In this document: piece after piece, positions 50,944 to 60,012 of the stretch | Position numbering within the stretch: position 1 is the stretch's first letter | Layout of the letters: every line of letters begins with the position of its first letter | Source of the DNA: a bacterium | GTDB taxonomy: Bacteria; SZUA-182; DTGQ01 | Direction of reading: 5' to 3' | DNA: 64,000 nucleotides | Assembly (NCBI GenBank): GCA_040755755.1 | Contig: JBFLZW010000001.1 | Coordinates: 222,157-286,156, forward strand | Translations under genes and position numbers: made by a program | The notes under the pieces: generated by a model | The model's database searches: none | What the model saw: only the letters and a program-made list of their open reading frames with translations | Told to the model about the DNA's origin: nothing

Positions 50944-52386
50944 ATGAAAAAGAATCACCTGCTTCTCTTCTGCCTTACCGGATTGAGTTTTTTCCTGTTT
51001 GTCACAGATTCTCCGGCTGTTATGAGGAAAGTCACCCTTTCGGACCTTATCAGCAGGGCCAGGCATATCTGCTACGGCCAGGTCGCAGACCTCACCAGCG
51101 AGTGGAATGAAAGCATGACCGCTATTTCCACAACTGTCAGACTTTCAGTTTTCGAGAATCTGAAAGGAAAAGCCCCTGCCTCCCTCAGCTTTACGGTAGC
51201 AGGGGGAGTGGTAGGAGAGATCGGCCAGAGGAATTCCAATAGCCCGCTCTTTTGGCCGAATGAACGGGTGATTGTGTTTATCGATTCCCAATCCCGGCTG
51301 GTGGAGGAATTTCAGGGCAAATTTCAGGTGTATGAAGGCCTGGTCAGGGAACGGGGCTTGCTGCTCAAGGCATTTTTTGATGAAATCAGAAATGTTCAAT
51401 CCGCTCTGATGGAAGGAAACTTCTTTCCCCGGCCCGCCGAGCAGGCGGGGAATAATTCATCTTTCTGCGATTACTCGATTTCCGGCTACCGATGGTGTGA
51501 GGAAAACCCGATGGGAGAGAATTTTTATTTCAATACCAGGATCACCGAGAACCAAAGGTCTGCCTGCATGAGTGCAGCTTTAACCTGGAATAACAGCGGA
51601 GCCTGCTTTCAATTCTCCTATGGTGGAATCACGCAAGTCACCGGGACCAGTTATGATGGAACCAGTGTCATCTACTGGGGCAGCCAATTGTCTGAGCAAA
51701 CCCTGGCCCAGACTACCTATTGGTATACAGCCTCCACTGGATGCCTGCTGGAAGTTGATTGCGGATTCAATGCCCAACTGGCCTGGAGCACGACGGGCGA
51801 TGGATCAGCCTATGACATAGAAACCTGCATGCTGCATGAATTCGGGCATTACCTTTCCCTGAACCACAGCCAGAATCCTGAGGCTGTTATGTACCCCTAT
51901 TATTCAGGCATCAAAAGGTCCCTGAGTGATGACGATAAGGCAGGAATTATTCGCCTGTATGGCACGTGCGGGGTGGGAGAGGAGCCTGCCTGGGATTCGA
52001 CCTATCAGTTGTCGATCGGGTCCCCGGAAAGCCTTGCCCTTCTCAGAAACTACCGGGACCAGGTTCTGCGCCGCAATCCAAGCGGAAGCCTTGAGGTTCG
52101 GCGACTGTATTCCCAGTCATCGGAATTACTCCGGGTGCTGGCTTCAAACCCCAAGCTTATCCTCCAGGCGCACCACCTTATCGAGGAGAACCTGCCTGAA
52201 ATTCAGAAGGCAGTCAATCATCAGGATGCCGTTTTACAGGACCAGGAGGGAATCTCTGCCTTTATGGACAGCCTGGCCTCTTCGGGGTCCCGCAGGACAC
52301 GGGCCTGGCTCGGAGGGCTGAAACGGGACATGGTGAGGTGTCAGCGGACCGGGCGGAAATTTCATGGCTTCCGGATCGAGCGGTGA
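50944..52386 (+). CDS. Secreted matrixin-type zinc metalloprotease
   Basis: A 480-residue exported protein. Signal peptide MKKNHLLLFCLTGLSFFLFVTDSPAV. N-terminal 150 residues form a beta-rich domain (SRARHICYGQVADL... VIVFIDSQSRLVEEFQGKF). The catalytic domain has HEFGHYLSLNH (His298, Glu299, His302, His308) and Met-turn AVMYPYYS (Met316), the metzincin layout of matrixins. A helical 130-residue C-terminal region follows. Start has GGGGGAAAA upstream. Faces the extracellular side or periplasm; target unknown. Confidence 0.9.
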   Translation: MKKNHLLLFCLTGLSFFLFVTDSPAVMRKVTLSDLISRARHICYGQVADLTSEWNESMTAISTTVRLSVFENLKGKAPASLSFTVAGGVVGEIGQRNSNSPLFWPNERVIVFIDSQSRLVEEFQGKFQVYEGLVRERGLLLKAFFDEIRNVQSALMEGNFFPRPAEQAGNNSSFCDYSISGYRWCEENPMGENFYFNTRITENQRSACMSAALTWNNSGACFQFSYGGITQVTGTSYDGTSVIYWGSQLSEQTLAQTTYWYTASTGCLLEVDCGFNAQLAWSTTGDGSAYDIETCMLHEFGHYLSLNHSQNPEAVMYPYYSGIKRSLSDDDKAGIIRLYGTCGVGEEPAWDSTYQLSIGSPESLALLRNYRDQVLRRNPSGSLEVRRLYSQSSELLRVLASNPKLILQAHHLIEENLPEIQKAVNHQDAVLQDQEGISAFMDSLASSGSRRTRAWLGGLKRDMVRCQRTGRKFHGFRIER

Positions 52387-52532
52387 TCGTCTCCCGTCTC
52401 CGGGTCGGATCAAGGCATCGTAAGGTATGAGCGGCCAAAGAGAGAAAAAACATAAAGCAAAAATTGGCTGAAAATTATTGAAAATGAACTCAAGTCGAAA
52501 TATTCAAAGAATAAACCAAAGGCGGCCACACG

Positions 52533-52812
52533 ATGAGCACTATTACACATGGAGTAGAATTATTCAATAAACCTACGGCAAGGAAAAAGCTCAAATTGCA
52601 ATAAGAGATAGCGAGGAAATAGCTGATGTCAAAAATAAGGAATTGACAACAAAAGGAGACCTGCGGGAAGTGGAATTGAAACTGACCAAAGAGATTGAGC
52701 AGGTAAAAACCAGCACAATCAAACGGGTTGTGCCGGGCTTTCAGCGGCTCAGGCAGCGGCAATTATCGCCGCCGGTATCGCGTATAGATTGTTTCGCCCG
52801 CCAGGATCATTT
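52533..52812 (+). pseudogene. Decayed coiled-coil/TM protein (DUF1640-like)
   Basis: Three frames together spell one gene: MSTITHGVELFNK (frame from 52533), then YGKEKAQIAIRDSEEIADVKNKELTTKGDLREVELKLTKEIEQVKT in a second frame, then LSAAQAAAIIAAGIAYRLF, a membrane anchor, in a third. Short coiled coil followed by one TM segment is the DUF1640-type layout. At least two indels are needed to join them, so it is not expressed as one protein. Confidence 0.6.
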
Positions 52813-52823
52813 CCTTCCGCTCA

Positions 52824-54722
52824 TTACAATTCCATACCTGCCCTGACATAGACTGTCGTGTTCCGGTAATCATTGACCTCAAGGCTTGAATCGTTTCTGG
52901 AATATCGGAATCCGACTGCACACTGGAGAGGGGGAGATATCTTCCAGAGGATGCCGCTGCCTGCGGAATGGGTCTTGAGATGCTCATCTTCAGGTTCAAA
53001 ATCGCTGGCTGTCCATCCGCCGGACAGCGTAAGATCGACTTTCTTGTGCAGGGGGACCGCCAGGGAGGCATCTATCCCCCATGACTCATCCGTCCAGTCC
53101 TTTTCCCGATAATTTTCTTTCTGGCTGAACATCGTCCAGCTAATCTGTGTCCGCCGCTGATAATTCCCCGCGAGGCTATGCCTCCTGAGCCTTACAGCAC
53201 CGCTGTCAAGGCTGTTTTCATAGGAGTTAACAAAGCTGTAGGAAAGGGCCGGGACCTTCATCAAAGGAAGTGTTCCATCCAGATCGATGCTCCAAAAAGC
53301 CCCCGCATCCCTGGCACCGCTGGAATAGGTGAGCCAGTTATATCCACCAGTTCCGGTCAGCTTCAGTGAGCGGCCAAGCTGATTGGACAGGCCAAAACCT
53401 GCTTCCCGGCTGATATAGTCGTTGAGCGCACTACCTGAGGCAACCTCTTTACTCAGTCGATAGCCGACATTCCCCGAAAGCCGCCTTGAAAAAGCCTTGC
53501 TCAAAATCATTGCACCGCCATAGGACTCACGATCCGTAGCCTGGGAAGCACTATATGCGGTATTGGTGTACTCATATCCCAATTCCAGGTCGCTGGTCCT
53601 GCGCAGTCTCTTTTTAATATAGGGATGGACCCGGAATTCGTTTTTGGTAGTCCGCCGTACAAAAAGGTTATCATCTTCCCGTGTCTCTCCTTCCCGTGTT
53701 CTTCCTCCATCTGTTACTCCTGCTCCTGTTACTCCTTTCCTTGCTTCCTGGCGGCTGAAGTAATGCCCGCGCCCTATTTCATCCGAAAGGTCGAGAAAGA
53801 CCAGGTCCCGGATCAGGGTTATTCCCCTGTCAAGGCCAGTGCTCACAGAAGCGCTGAATTCATGGCTCAATTCGTTTTTATCAGAATTTCGTGAAAAGAG
53901 TAACTGCTGCGGCTGATAGCTCAATTTTACATCCCCTAAAGTTCCTGATAAACTTGAGTCCACAGCCAATCTGATCCGGGTGATAAAGTCGGAAGTCATG
54001 ATATTGGCATCCCGATAAATATTATCGTTATACTCCTCCTCAACCGAGAGGTTCAACGATGATGACAGGCCCCTGAGAGGACCGCCGATATGCAGGATCG
54101 ATGTGGATTCTATCAGAGTATTATCTTGGGCCCGAAGGTCTCCTTTCGCTCCGGTATCTTCTTTTATCCTGGTGTTTTCTCTCCTTTCTTTCGTCTGGAC
54201 ATCGACTTCCACCTGTTCAGATGGTGGTGGTAAAGGTCTGGTGGATTGCCCGTGTTCCGTTGCTTCAGCGCCGGCAATCATGGAGAATACAGTCGTCAGG
54301 ATTGCGGCTGCCGTGAGGATGAAGTGAAAAACCCCTGATCCTCTTTTTTTTAATGCCTTGCGAAGCCGCCAGATTTCCAGAAGGTAGATTGCCATCAGGG
54401 AAGTAAAAATAAAGATAATGATGACCAGCCCCAGCATGGTTCCCCGTCTCGAGAAGTGGGCATCCAGAAATCCGTGGAAAAAGAATATATCCGGCCAGCC
54501 CGGCTGATGGGCTTCCGCAGAATAGGCATAGGGCAGGTGAAGCACAGCACAGAAAAGGCGCAGCCAATCAGGGCCGAAGGCCCAGAATCCGCAAAACAGT
54601 ATGGAAACAGGCATTACGACCAGATGCCGGAATGTTGTCCGGTAATGCCTTATCCGATAAACAGTAAGGTTAGCGAGGAAGGCAAAAGAAGCGCCTACGG
54701 CAAAATGGCCACTCGGCAGCAT
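52824..54722 (-). CDS. TIGR03016-like outer-membrane barrel protein fused to an inner-membrane N-terminal region
   Basis: A 632-residue protein. The first approximately 165 residues have three to four hydrophobic segments (PSGHFAVGASFAFLANLTVY, LVVMPVSILFCGFWAFG, LGLVIIIFIFTSLMAIYLL) and end with FHFILTAAAILTTVFSMIAGAEA, which looks like an internal signal peptide. A Pro/Lys-rich spacer follows, then about 400 residues of alternating beta strands beginning SLNLSVEEEYNDNIYRDAN and TSDFITRIRL, like the PEP-CTERM-associated outer-membrane family TIGR03016, ending in aromatic/Leu (VYVRAGMEL). Start 54722 after AAGGGAG. An inner-membrane part joined to an outer-membrane barrel is unusual; the junction may be processed. 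Confidence 0.7.
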   Translation of the reverse strand: MLPSGHFAVGASFAFLANLTVYRIRHYRTTFRHLVVMPVSILFCGFWAFGPDWLRLFCAVLHLPYAYSAEAHQPGWPDIFFFHGFLDAHFSRRGTMLGLVIIIFIFTSLMAIYLLEIWRLRKALKKRGSGVFHFILTAAAILTTVFSMIAGAEATEHGQSTRPLPPPSEQVEVDVQTKERRENTRIKEDTGAKGDLRAQDNTLIESTSILHIGGPLRGLSSSLNLSVEEEYNDNIYRDANIMTSDFITRIRLAVDSSLSGTLGDVKLSYQPQQLLFSRNSDKNELSHEFSASVSTGLDRGITLIRDLVFLDLSDEIGRGHYFSRQEARKGVTGAGVTDGGRTREGETREDDNLFVRRTTKNEFRVHPYIKKRLRRTSDLELGYEYTNTAYSASQATDRESYGGAMILSKAFSRRLSGNVGYRLSKEVASGSALNDYISREAGFGLSNQLGRSLKLTGTGGYNWLTYSSGARDAGAFWSIDLDGTLPLMKVPALSYSFVNSYENSLDSGAVRLRRHSLAGNYQRRTQISWTMFSQKENYREKDWTDESWGIDASLAVPLHKKVDLTLSGGWTASDFEPEDEHLKTHSAGSGILWKISPPLQCAVGFRYSRNDSSLEVNDYRNTTVYVRAGMEL

Positions 54723-54851
54723 TATAACTCCCTTTCTACCAGGAAAAAATTTCGTGACGTTTTGTCTTGAAATTATTATTATCGGAATATTGTAAAAAAA
54801 CAATGATAAATTTAAAGATTAACTCTCGGCAACCAGATCGCGTTTAAATAT

Positions 54852-54867
54852 TGGCATGTAATTTGCT
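54852..54867 (+). promoter_or_regulatory. Sigma-54 (-24/-12) promoter candidate for the thiC-like gene
   Basis: TGGCATGTAATTTGCT matches the RpoN consensus fully, including the TTGC at -12 and the doublet spacing. It lies 89 bp before the ATG at 54956. No TPP riboswitch features were found in 54723-54955. Confidence 0.6.
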
Positions 54868-54955
54868 CATATTTATATATTATTAATCATTCGTATCTTG
54901 ATTGCTTTTAATTGTGTAAGTCATTTTTACTTATTTTTATGGAGGCTAAAGGGAT

Positions 54956-56221
54956 ATGACTCAGATGGAGGCTGCCAAAAGGAGAATCATTACTCATGAG
55001 ATGAATTCCGTAGCAAAACAGGAAGGAGTTTCACCGAAATTTATTCAACAGGGTATCGCATCAGGGAAAGTGATTTTACTTTATGATACCACGGGCCGGT
55101 TTAATCCGGTTGGTATTGGGCCTGGTTTAAGAATAAAAATAAACGCCAATATTGGAACATCCTGTGATTATTGTGACCCGGAGATGGAAATTCAGAAGGC
55201 CAAAGAGGCTGAAAAATGGGGGGCTGATACGCTGATGGATCTCAGCGCCTATGGGGACATAAGAAAGATACGGACGCAGATCATAAAATCTGTCAGGGTC
55301 CCTGTTGGAGTCGTGCCTGTGTATCAGGCTGCGTCGGAAGCCATCCATTGCGCCGGTACGCATTTATCCATGAAAGAGCATAATTTCTTTGAGGTTGTTA
55401 TAGAGTCAATACGAGATGGATGTACCATGCTTACCGTTCATTGCAGTGTGAATAAAGGGATCCTCCATAAGCTTTCCAGGAGCAATCGAATCATTAAAAT
55501 AACCTCCAAGGGGGGAGGTATCATTGCTTCCTGGATGAAGGCCAATGACGCCGAGAATCCTTTTTTTCGCAGATTCGATGATCTGCTGGATATCGCCAGA
55601 CGACACGATACCATCTTAAGCTTTGGTGCTGCATTTCGATCGGGCTGCGTATCGGATGGGGCTGACAGTATTCATAAAGAAGAATTGGCCACTCTCGGGA
55701 AACTGGTGAAGCGGGCCAGAAAAGCAGGTGTTCAAATAAAGGTGGAAGGACCGGGACATCTTGCCGCCCATCAGATCGGACCATTTATCAGGAAAGCCAA
55801 AAAGCTGTGCAAGGGTGCCCCGCTTGGCGTTTTAGGTCCAATAGTTACCGATATTGCTCCGGGATATGATTATATAACCTTTGCCATTGGGGCTACGCTT
55901 GCCATTTTACATGGCGCGGATTACCTCTGTACAGTCTATCCAAGCGAACATCTGGGATTGCCCATTCTTGAGGACATTCCCCTGGGTATTATAGCTGCCC
56001 GGATCGCAGCTCATGCCGGAGATCTTGCTCACGGAAGTTCGAATATTGCCTGGGATAACCGCATGGCCAGAGCACGGGCATCTCTCGATTGGGCTTCTCA
56101 ACTGAAAGAAGCCATTGATCCTTATCTTGCCAAGTCGATACGGGAGAGGATTCCGACGAAGGGGGCCGGATGTTCTGTTTGCGGGCATCTGTGTCCGCAT
56201 AAACTTTTCGGGGAAGTTTAG
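54956..56221 (+). CDS. thiC: ThiC-family radical SAM synthase (phosphomethylpyrimidine synthase or paralogue)
   Basis: A 421-residue ThiC-family protein, the short form seen in anaerobes. Motifs: FNPVGIGPGLRIKINANIGTS, GADTLMDLSAYGDI, VPVGVVPVYQA, HCSVNKGIL, VEGPGHLAAHQI, LGPIVTDIAPGYDYITFAIGA, EHLGLPILEDIPLGIIAARIAAHAGDLA. ThiC converts AIR to HMP phosphate; the paralogue BzaF makes 5-hydroxybenzimidazole from AIR. Two departures: the AIR-site motif usually GDGLRPG reads GAAFRSG, and the cluster motif is C406-x2-C409-x3-C413, one residue shorter than CX2CX4C. With no TPP riboswitch and a sigma-54 promoter, a paralogous role is possible. Start ATG has GGAGG 10 nt upstream. Confidence 0.75.
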   Translation: MTQMEAAKRRIITHEMNSVAKQEGVSPKFIQQGIASGKVILLYDTTGRFNPVGIGPGLRIKINANIGTSCDYCDPEMEIQKAKEAEKWGADTLMDLSAYGDIRKIRTQIIKSVRVPVGVVPVYQAASEAIHCAGTHLSMKEHNFFEVVIESIRDGCTMLTVHCSVNKGILHKLSRSNRIIKITSKGGGIIASWMKANDAENPFFRRFDDLLDIARRHDTILSFGAAFRSGCVSDGADSIHKEELATLGKLVKRARKAGVQIKVEGPGHLAAHQIGPFIRKAKKLCKGAPLGVLGPIVTDIAPGYDYITFAIGATLAILHGADYLCTVYPSEHLGLPILEDIPLGIIAARIAAHAGDLAHGSSNIAWDNRMARARASLDWASQLKEAIDPYLAKSIRERIPTKGAGCSVCGHLCPHKLFGEV

Positions 56222-56376
56222 CCGGTTTGCCTGGCTCTTTCGTAACTGTCGTTTCCGGCTTGAGTCACATCTGAAAATTGGCTATAATCTCTCGCATCTT
56301 TCCGTGAGCATATGCTGGCGCTTTTCGCGCCAGGGGTATCGGGGGGGCGGAGGAGATACCATAGCACGAGGTTCGG

Positions 56377-59300
56377 ATGGCACGTTTTCGGGTTTTTGTC
56401 AGTAACCGGCTGGAGGTTCTGGTTGACTGCCTGGCTGAAGCCATCAGCGAGCCGCTTCCCTCTCCCCTGGACCAGGAACACATTGTCGTGCAGAGCAAGG
56501 GGATGGAGCGCTGGCTCTCCATGAGGCTTGCCCGGCGGTTTGGCATCTGGGGCAACTGCCGGTATCCGTTTCCCAATATCATTATCCATGACCTGATCCA
56601 GTCAGTCGTGCCTGATCTTCCGGACAGCACGCCCTTCGAACCCGGGATCCTGGCCTGGAGAATCGCCAAACACCTTCCCGCGTGCAGCCTGCGGCCCGGG
56701 TTTGAGAGCCTGCGCAATTACCTGGGCGGCGAGGAGGAAAACGGCAGCCCGAAGCAGGGGACCGGCAGTCTGAAGCAGCTCCAGTTGGCCGGGCGACTGG
56801 CCAATGTCTTTGACCAATACACGATGTTCCGGCCACAGTGGATACATGACTGGGAGGATGGAAAGGAAAGTCACTGGCAGGCCCGGCTCTGGCGGGAGTT
56901 GACGAACGAGGCATCGGGCACTCACGCGCAGTCCGGCCACAAGGCAGCTATCCTGCGAAAGTTTCAAAAAACGATCAGCGAGCTCAGTCCTGAAGAACCC
57001 CTGCCCGGCAAAGCTCCCAAGCGCCTCTCCATTTTCGGCATTCCCAGCCTGCCGCCCCTCCACATGGAGGTTTTTTCCGCCATGTCACGCCACATCGAGG
57101 TGAATCTGTTTCTTATGAATCCCTGCCAGGAATACTGGTTCGATCTTGCTTCGGAAAAGGATGTGGCCAGGGTGCACCGGAAAATCAGCAGGAAATTCAG
57201 CGAAAAGGCCATCCCCTCTGCCGGGGCGATTGACGAGGAGAGCCCCGATACGCTGGCGGCCAGTGAAGAGCTTCATTACGAAACCGGGCATCCGCTCCTT
57301 GCCTCCCTGGGAAAGCTGGGCGCGCATTTTTTCGACTCCCTCCTCGATCTTCCCTTTATCGAGGAGGAGCGGCGGTTTGAGGACCCCGGCGAGGGATCGC
57401 TCCTTTCCTGCCTTCAATCCGATATCCTCTTCCTGAATGACCGCGGGAGCGGGGGAGGGAAGAAGAAGATGATCGCTCCCGACGATGACTCCATCCAGGT
57501 TCATGTCTGCCACAGCCCCATGCGGGAGGTCGAGGTTCTGTACGATCTCCTGCTCGATCTCTTTGAGCGGAAGCCGGACCTTGAGCCACGGGATATCCTG
57601 GTCATGATGCCTGATATCGAAAGCTATGCGCCGTATATCGGTGCGGTGTTCGAAAGCTGCCAGGACCATCCGGGCAGGAAAATTCCCTACAGCGTTGCCG
57701 ACCGAAGTGCCCGGCGGGAAGGGCAGCTCATCGAGGTATTTTTGAAAATCCTTGGCCTGTGCGGGAGCCGCTTCGGTCAGACCCAGGTCCTGGACATTCT
57801 GGAAGCGCCTCCGGTTCAACGGCGTTTTGGCCTGGAAGGGGAGGGGATTGCCAGCATCCATCGCTGGGTCAAGGACACCCGCATCCGATGGGGAAAGGAT
57901 GCCAGGGGCAGAAGCCGCTTCGGGGTGCCGGATTTTCCGGAAAATACCTGGAAATCGGGGCTCGATCGGCTTCTTCTCGGCTATGCCCTGCCCGGCGGAG
58001 GAGAGCGGATGTTTGCTGAAATCCTCCCCTATGACGGCATCGAGGGAGATGATGCAGCTATTCTGGGACGGTTTCTCGAATTCACCAACCAGCTCTTCGA
58101 CCAGGCGACTGAGCTGGAACAGCCCCGGCTTCTTGCCGGGTGGGTGCAGGTCTTCCAGGGCGTCATGGACCGGTTTTTCAGGCTCGATGAGGCCGATGAA
58201 GCCCAGCGGCAGGTGATCCAGAAGGTTTTCCAGGAGCTGAAAGAAGCCCAGGATATGGCTGATTTTCAGGACAGGATCGGCATCGAGACTATCCGCGCCT
58301 GGCTGGCCGACCGTCTGGACCATGAGGAGCTGGGAACAGGGTTTCTCACCGGCGGAGTCACTTTTTGCACCATGCTCCCCATGCGCAGCATTCCCCACCG
58401 GGCAGTGGCCCTTTTGGGCATGGGAGACGGCATCTTTCCCCGGACAGCACGGCCCCCGGGATTTGACCTCATGGCCAGGGCACCGCAGCGGGGTGATCCC
58501 TCGAAGCGGGACGAGGACCGCTACCTGTTTCTGGAGGCGCTGCTCAGCGCCAGAGAGCATTTTCTGATCAGCTATGTCGGCCAGAGCATCAGGGATAACA
58601 GCCAGATTCCTCCATCAGTGGTTGTCAGCGAACTGATGGAGGCCATCGAGCGGGGATTTGAGCACCCTCAGGGAAAAATCCTCGACCGGCTGATCATTAC
58701 CCACCGCCTTCAGGCCTTCAGCCCGGCCTATTTCCAGCCCCAGGGTCCGCTTTTCAGCTACTGCGAGGAAAACTTCCAGGCCCTGTGCAGTCATGCCGGG
58801 AATGGCCAAAAGGCATGGTCAGTCCTGAATAGGCCTTTTATCAATGCCCCTCTTCCTGAGCTGCCTGAAGAGAAAAAAACACTCAGCCTCAGTCAACTGG
58901 CCCGGTTTCTGGCTAATCCGGCCCGGTTTTTCCTGATCAACCGGCTGGGAATCAGGCTCGATGAGGCCGCTGTTTCCCTGAATGAGCGGGAACCTTTTGA
59001 GGTTTCCGGCCTCGACAGGTATCTGGTCGAGCAGGAGATGGTACGAAAAAGGCTCCGGGGAGGAAACCTGGAGGAGCATTATCCCGTGGTCCGGGCACAG
59101 GGCATTCTGCCGCCCAGGGTCATGGGCATGATGGCCTACCAGGACCTGTGCACCGGGGTAGCGAAGTTTACCGACAAAGTCCGGCAGCATGTTCACGGGG
59201 ATGAGATGGCCCCTGTGGATGTGGACATCGAGCTTGCAGGATTCCGGCTGACCGGCAGGATAGGCGGCATCTGGCCAGGAGGGCTGATCCGCTACCGGTG

Positions 59301-59775
59301 CGCCAAGATAAAGGCCAGAGACTGCCTGGAAGCCTGGATCGATCATCTGGTGCTCAATTACCTTGAGCATGACGGATACCCCAGGAACAGCCTGCTTATC
59401 GCCAGTGATGAGCAGTGGGTCTTCCCTCCCGTCCCGGACAGCGGAAAAATCCTGGAGGCTATCCTCAAGCTCTACTGGCAGGGAATGCAGCTCCCGCTTC
59501 CCTTTTTCCCCGTCACCTCCCTTGATTATGCCAAAAGGATCATGGACGGCCAGGCCCCCGGGGAAGCTCTGCAGAAGGCCAGGCTTGTATGGGAGGGACA
59601 TGACTTTAGTCCGGGCGAGAAAGAAGAGCCCTATCTTCGTTTGTGCTTCGGCAAAGCCGCCGATCCCCTGGACGGGGAGTTTGCAGTTGTGGCCCAGGAT
59701 GTCTATGGGCCGCTGCTTGGCTGTGTTAAAGACAGTGGTCAGTGGTCAGTAGGCAGTAAAGACAGTGGTCAGTAG
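56377..59775 (+). CDS. recC: Exonuclease V gamma subunit RecC
   Basis: A 1132-residue RecC: FRVFVSNRLEVLVDCLAEAI at the start, VVQSKGMERWLSMRLARRFGIWGNCRYPFPN, then CHSPMREVEVLYDLLLDLFERKPDLEPRDILVMMPDIESYAPYIGAVF, a RecC hallmark, and a C-terminal inactive nuclease fold. RecC recognises Chi and binds RecB. The last 16 residues (VKDSGQWSVGSKDSGQ) and the stop come from a TGGTCAGTGG array. Followed by recB after 237 bp. Confidence 0.93.
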   Translation: MARFRVFVSNRLEVLVDCLAEAISEPLPSPLDQEHIVVQSKGMERWLSMRLARRFGIWGNCRYPFPNIIIHDLIQSVVPDLPDSTPFEPGILAWRIAKHLPACSLRPGFESLRNYLGGEEENGSPKQGTGSLKQLQLAGRLANVFDQYTMFRPQWIHDWEDGKESHWQARLWRELTNEASGTHAQSGHKAAILRKFQKTISELSPEEPLPGKAPKRLSIFGIPSLPPLHMEVFSAMSRHIEVNLFLMNPCQEYWFDLASEKDVARVHRKISRKFSEKAIPSAGAIDEESPDTLAASEELHYETGHPLLASLGKLGAHFFDSLLDLPFIEEERRFEDPGEGSLLSCLQSDILFLNDRGSGGGKKKMIAPDDDSIQVHVCHSPMREVEVLYDLLLDLFERKPDLEPRDILVMMPDIESYAPYIGAVFESCQDHPGRKIPYSVADRSARREGQLIEVFLKILGLCGSRFGQTQVLDILEAPPVQRRFGLEGEGIASIHRWVKDTRIRWGKDARGRSRFGVPDFPENTWKSGLDRLLLGYALPGGGERMFAEILPYDGIEGDDAAILGRFLEFTNQLFDQATELEQPRLLAGWVQVFQGVMDRFFRLDEADEAQRQVIQKVFQELKEAQDMADFQDRIGIETIRAWLADRLDHEELGTGFLTGGVTFCTMLPMRSIPHRAVALLGMGDGIFPRTARPPGFDLMARAPQRGDPSKRDEDRYLFLEALLSAREHFLISYVGQSIRDNSQIPPSVVVSELMEAIERGFEHPQGKILDRLIITHRLQAFSPAYFQPQGPLFSYCEENFQALCSHAGNGQKAWSVLNRPFINAPLPELPEEKKTLSLSQLARFLANPARFFLINRLGIRLDEAAVSLNEREPFEVSGLDRYLVEQEMVRKRLRGGNLEEHYPVVRAQGILPPRVMGMMAYQDLCTGVAKFTDKVRQHVHGDEMAPVDVDIELAGFRLTGRIGGIWPGGLIRYRCAKIKARDCLEAWIDHLVLNYLEHDGYPRNSLLIASDEQWVFPPVPDSGKILEAILKLYWQGMQLPLPFFPVTSLDYAKRIMDGQAPGEALQKARLVWEGHDFSPGEKEEPYLRLCFGKAADPLDGEFAVVAQDVYGPLLGCVKDSGQWSVGSKDSGQ

Positions 59776-59778
59776 GCA
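59731..59778 (+). repeat. TGGTCAGTGG repeat array at the recC end
   Basis: GACAGTGGTCAGTGGTCAGT and GACAGTGGTCAGTAGGCAG units separated by AGGCAGTAAA. They encode the RecC C-terminus and its TAG stop. Confidence 0.85.
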
Positions 59779-59795
59779 GCCGTAGTGTTCCTGCT

Positions 59796-59818
59796 CCCTC
59801 GCCCCTTTGGGGAGAGGG
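59796..59818. repeat. C-rich hairpin repeat between recC and recB
   Basis: CCCTCGCCCC/GGGGAGAGGG around TTT, followed by CCGGGGTGAGGGTC. Same family as 7725, 23371 and 34180. Confidence 0.7.
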
Positions 59819-60012
59819 CCGGGGTGAGGGTCTTGTTGGTTAGTAGCATAAGGTATGACATTAGCCTGAATGGCACTTACAGAAGCCAAGTTGGAGCTCA
59901 TCCACCGCGGCGGCACCCACAGTGTGGGGCTGCCGCAGAAGGCAGTAGCATTATCTTTGAGGGTGTAAGAGCATCATTGCCCCCAGAGGGAGATTAAATA
60001 GGGATAGACGAA

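Noticed and set aside
54723-54955. TPP or cobalamin riboswitch upstream of the thiC-like gene
   Set aside because: No conserved CTGAGA/thi-box or B12-box sequence seen; the region is AT-rich and unstructured by eye.
57085-58560. 491-aa minus-strand ORF inside recC
   Set aside because: Antisense shadow of recC without domains.
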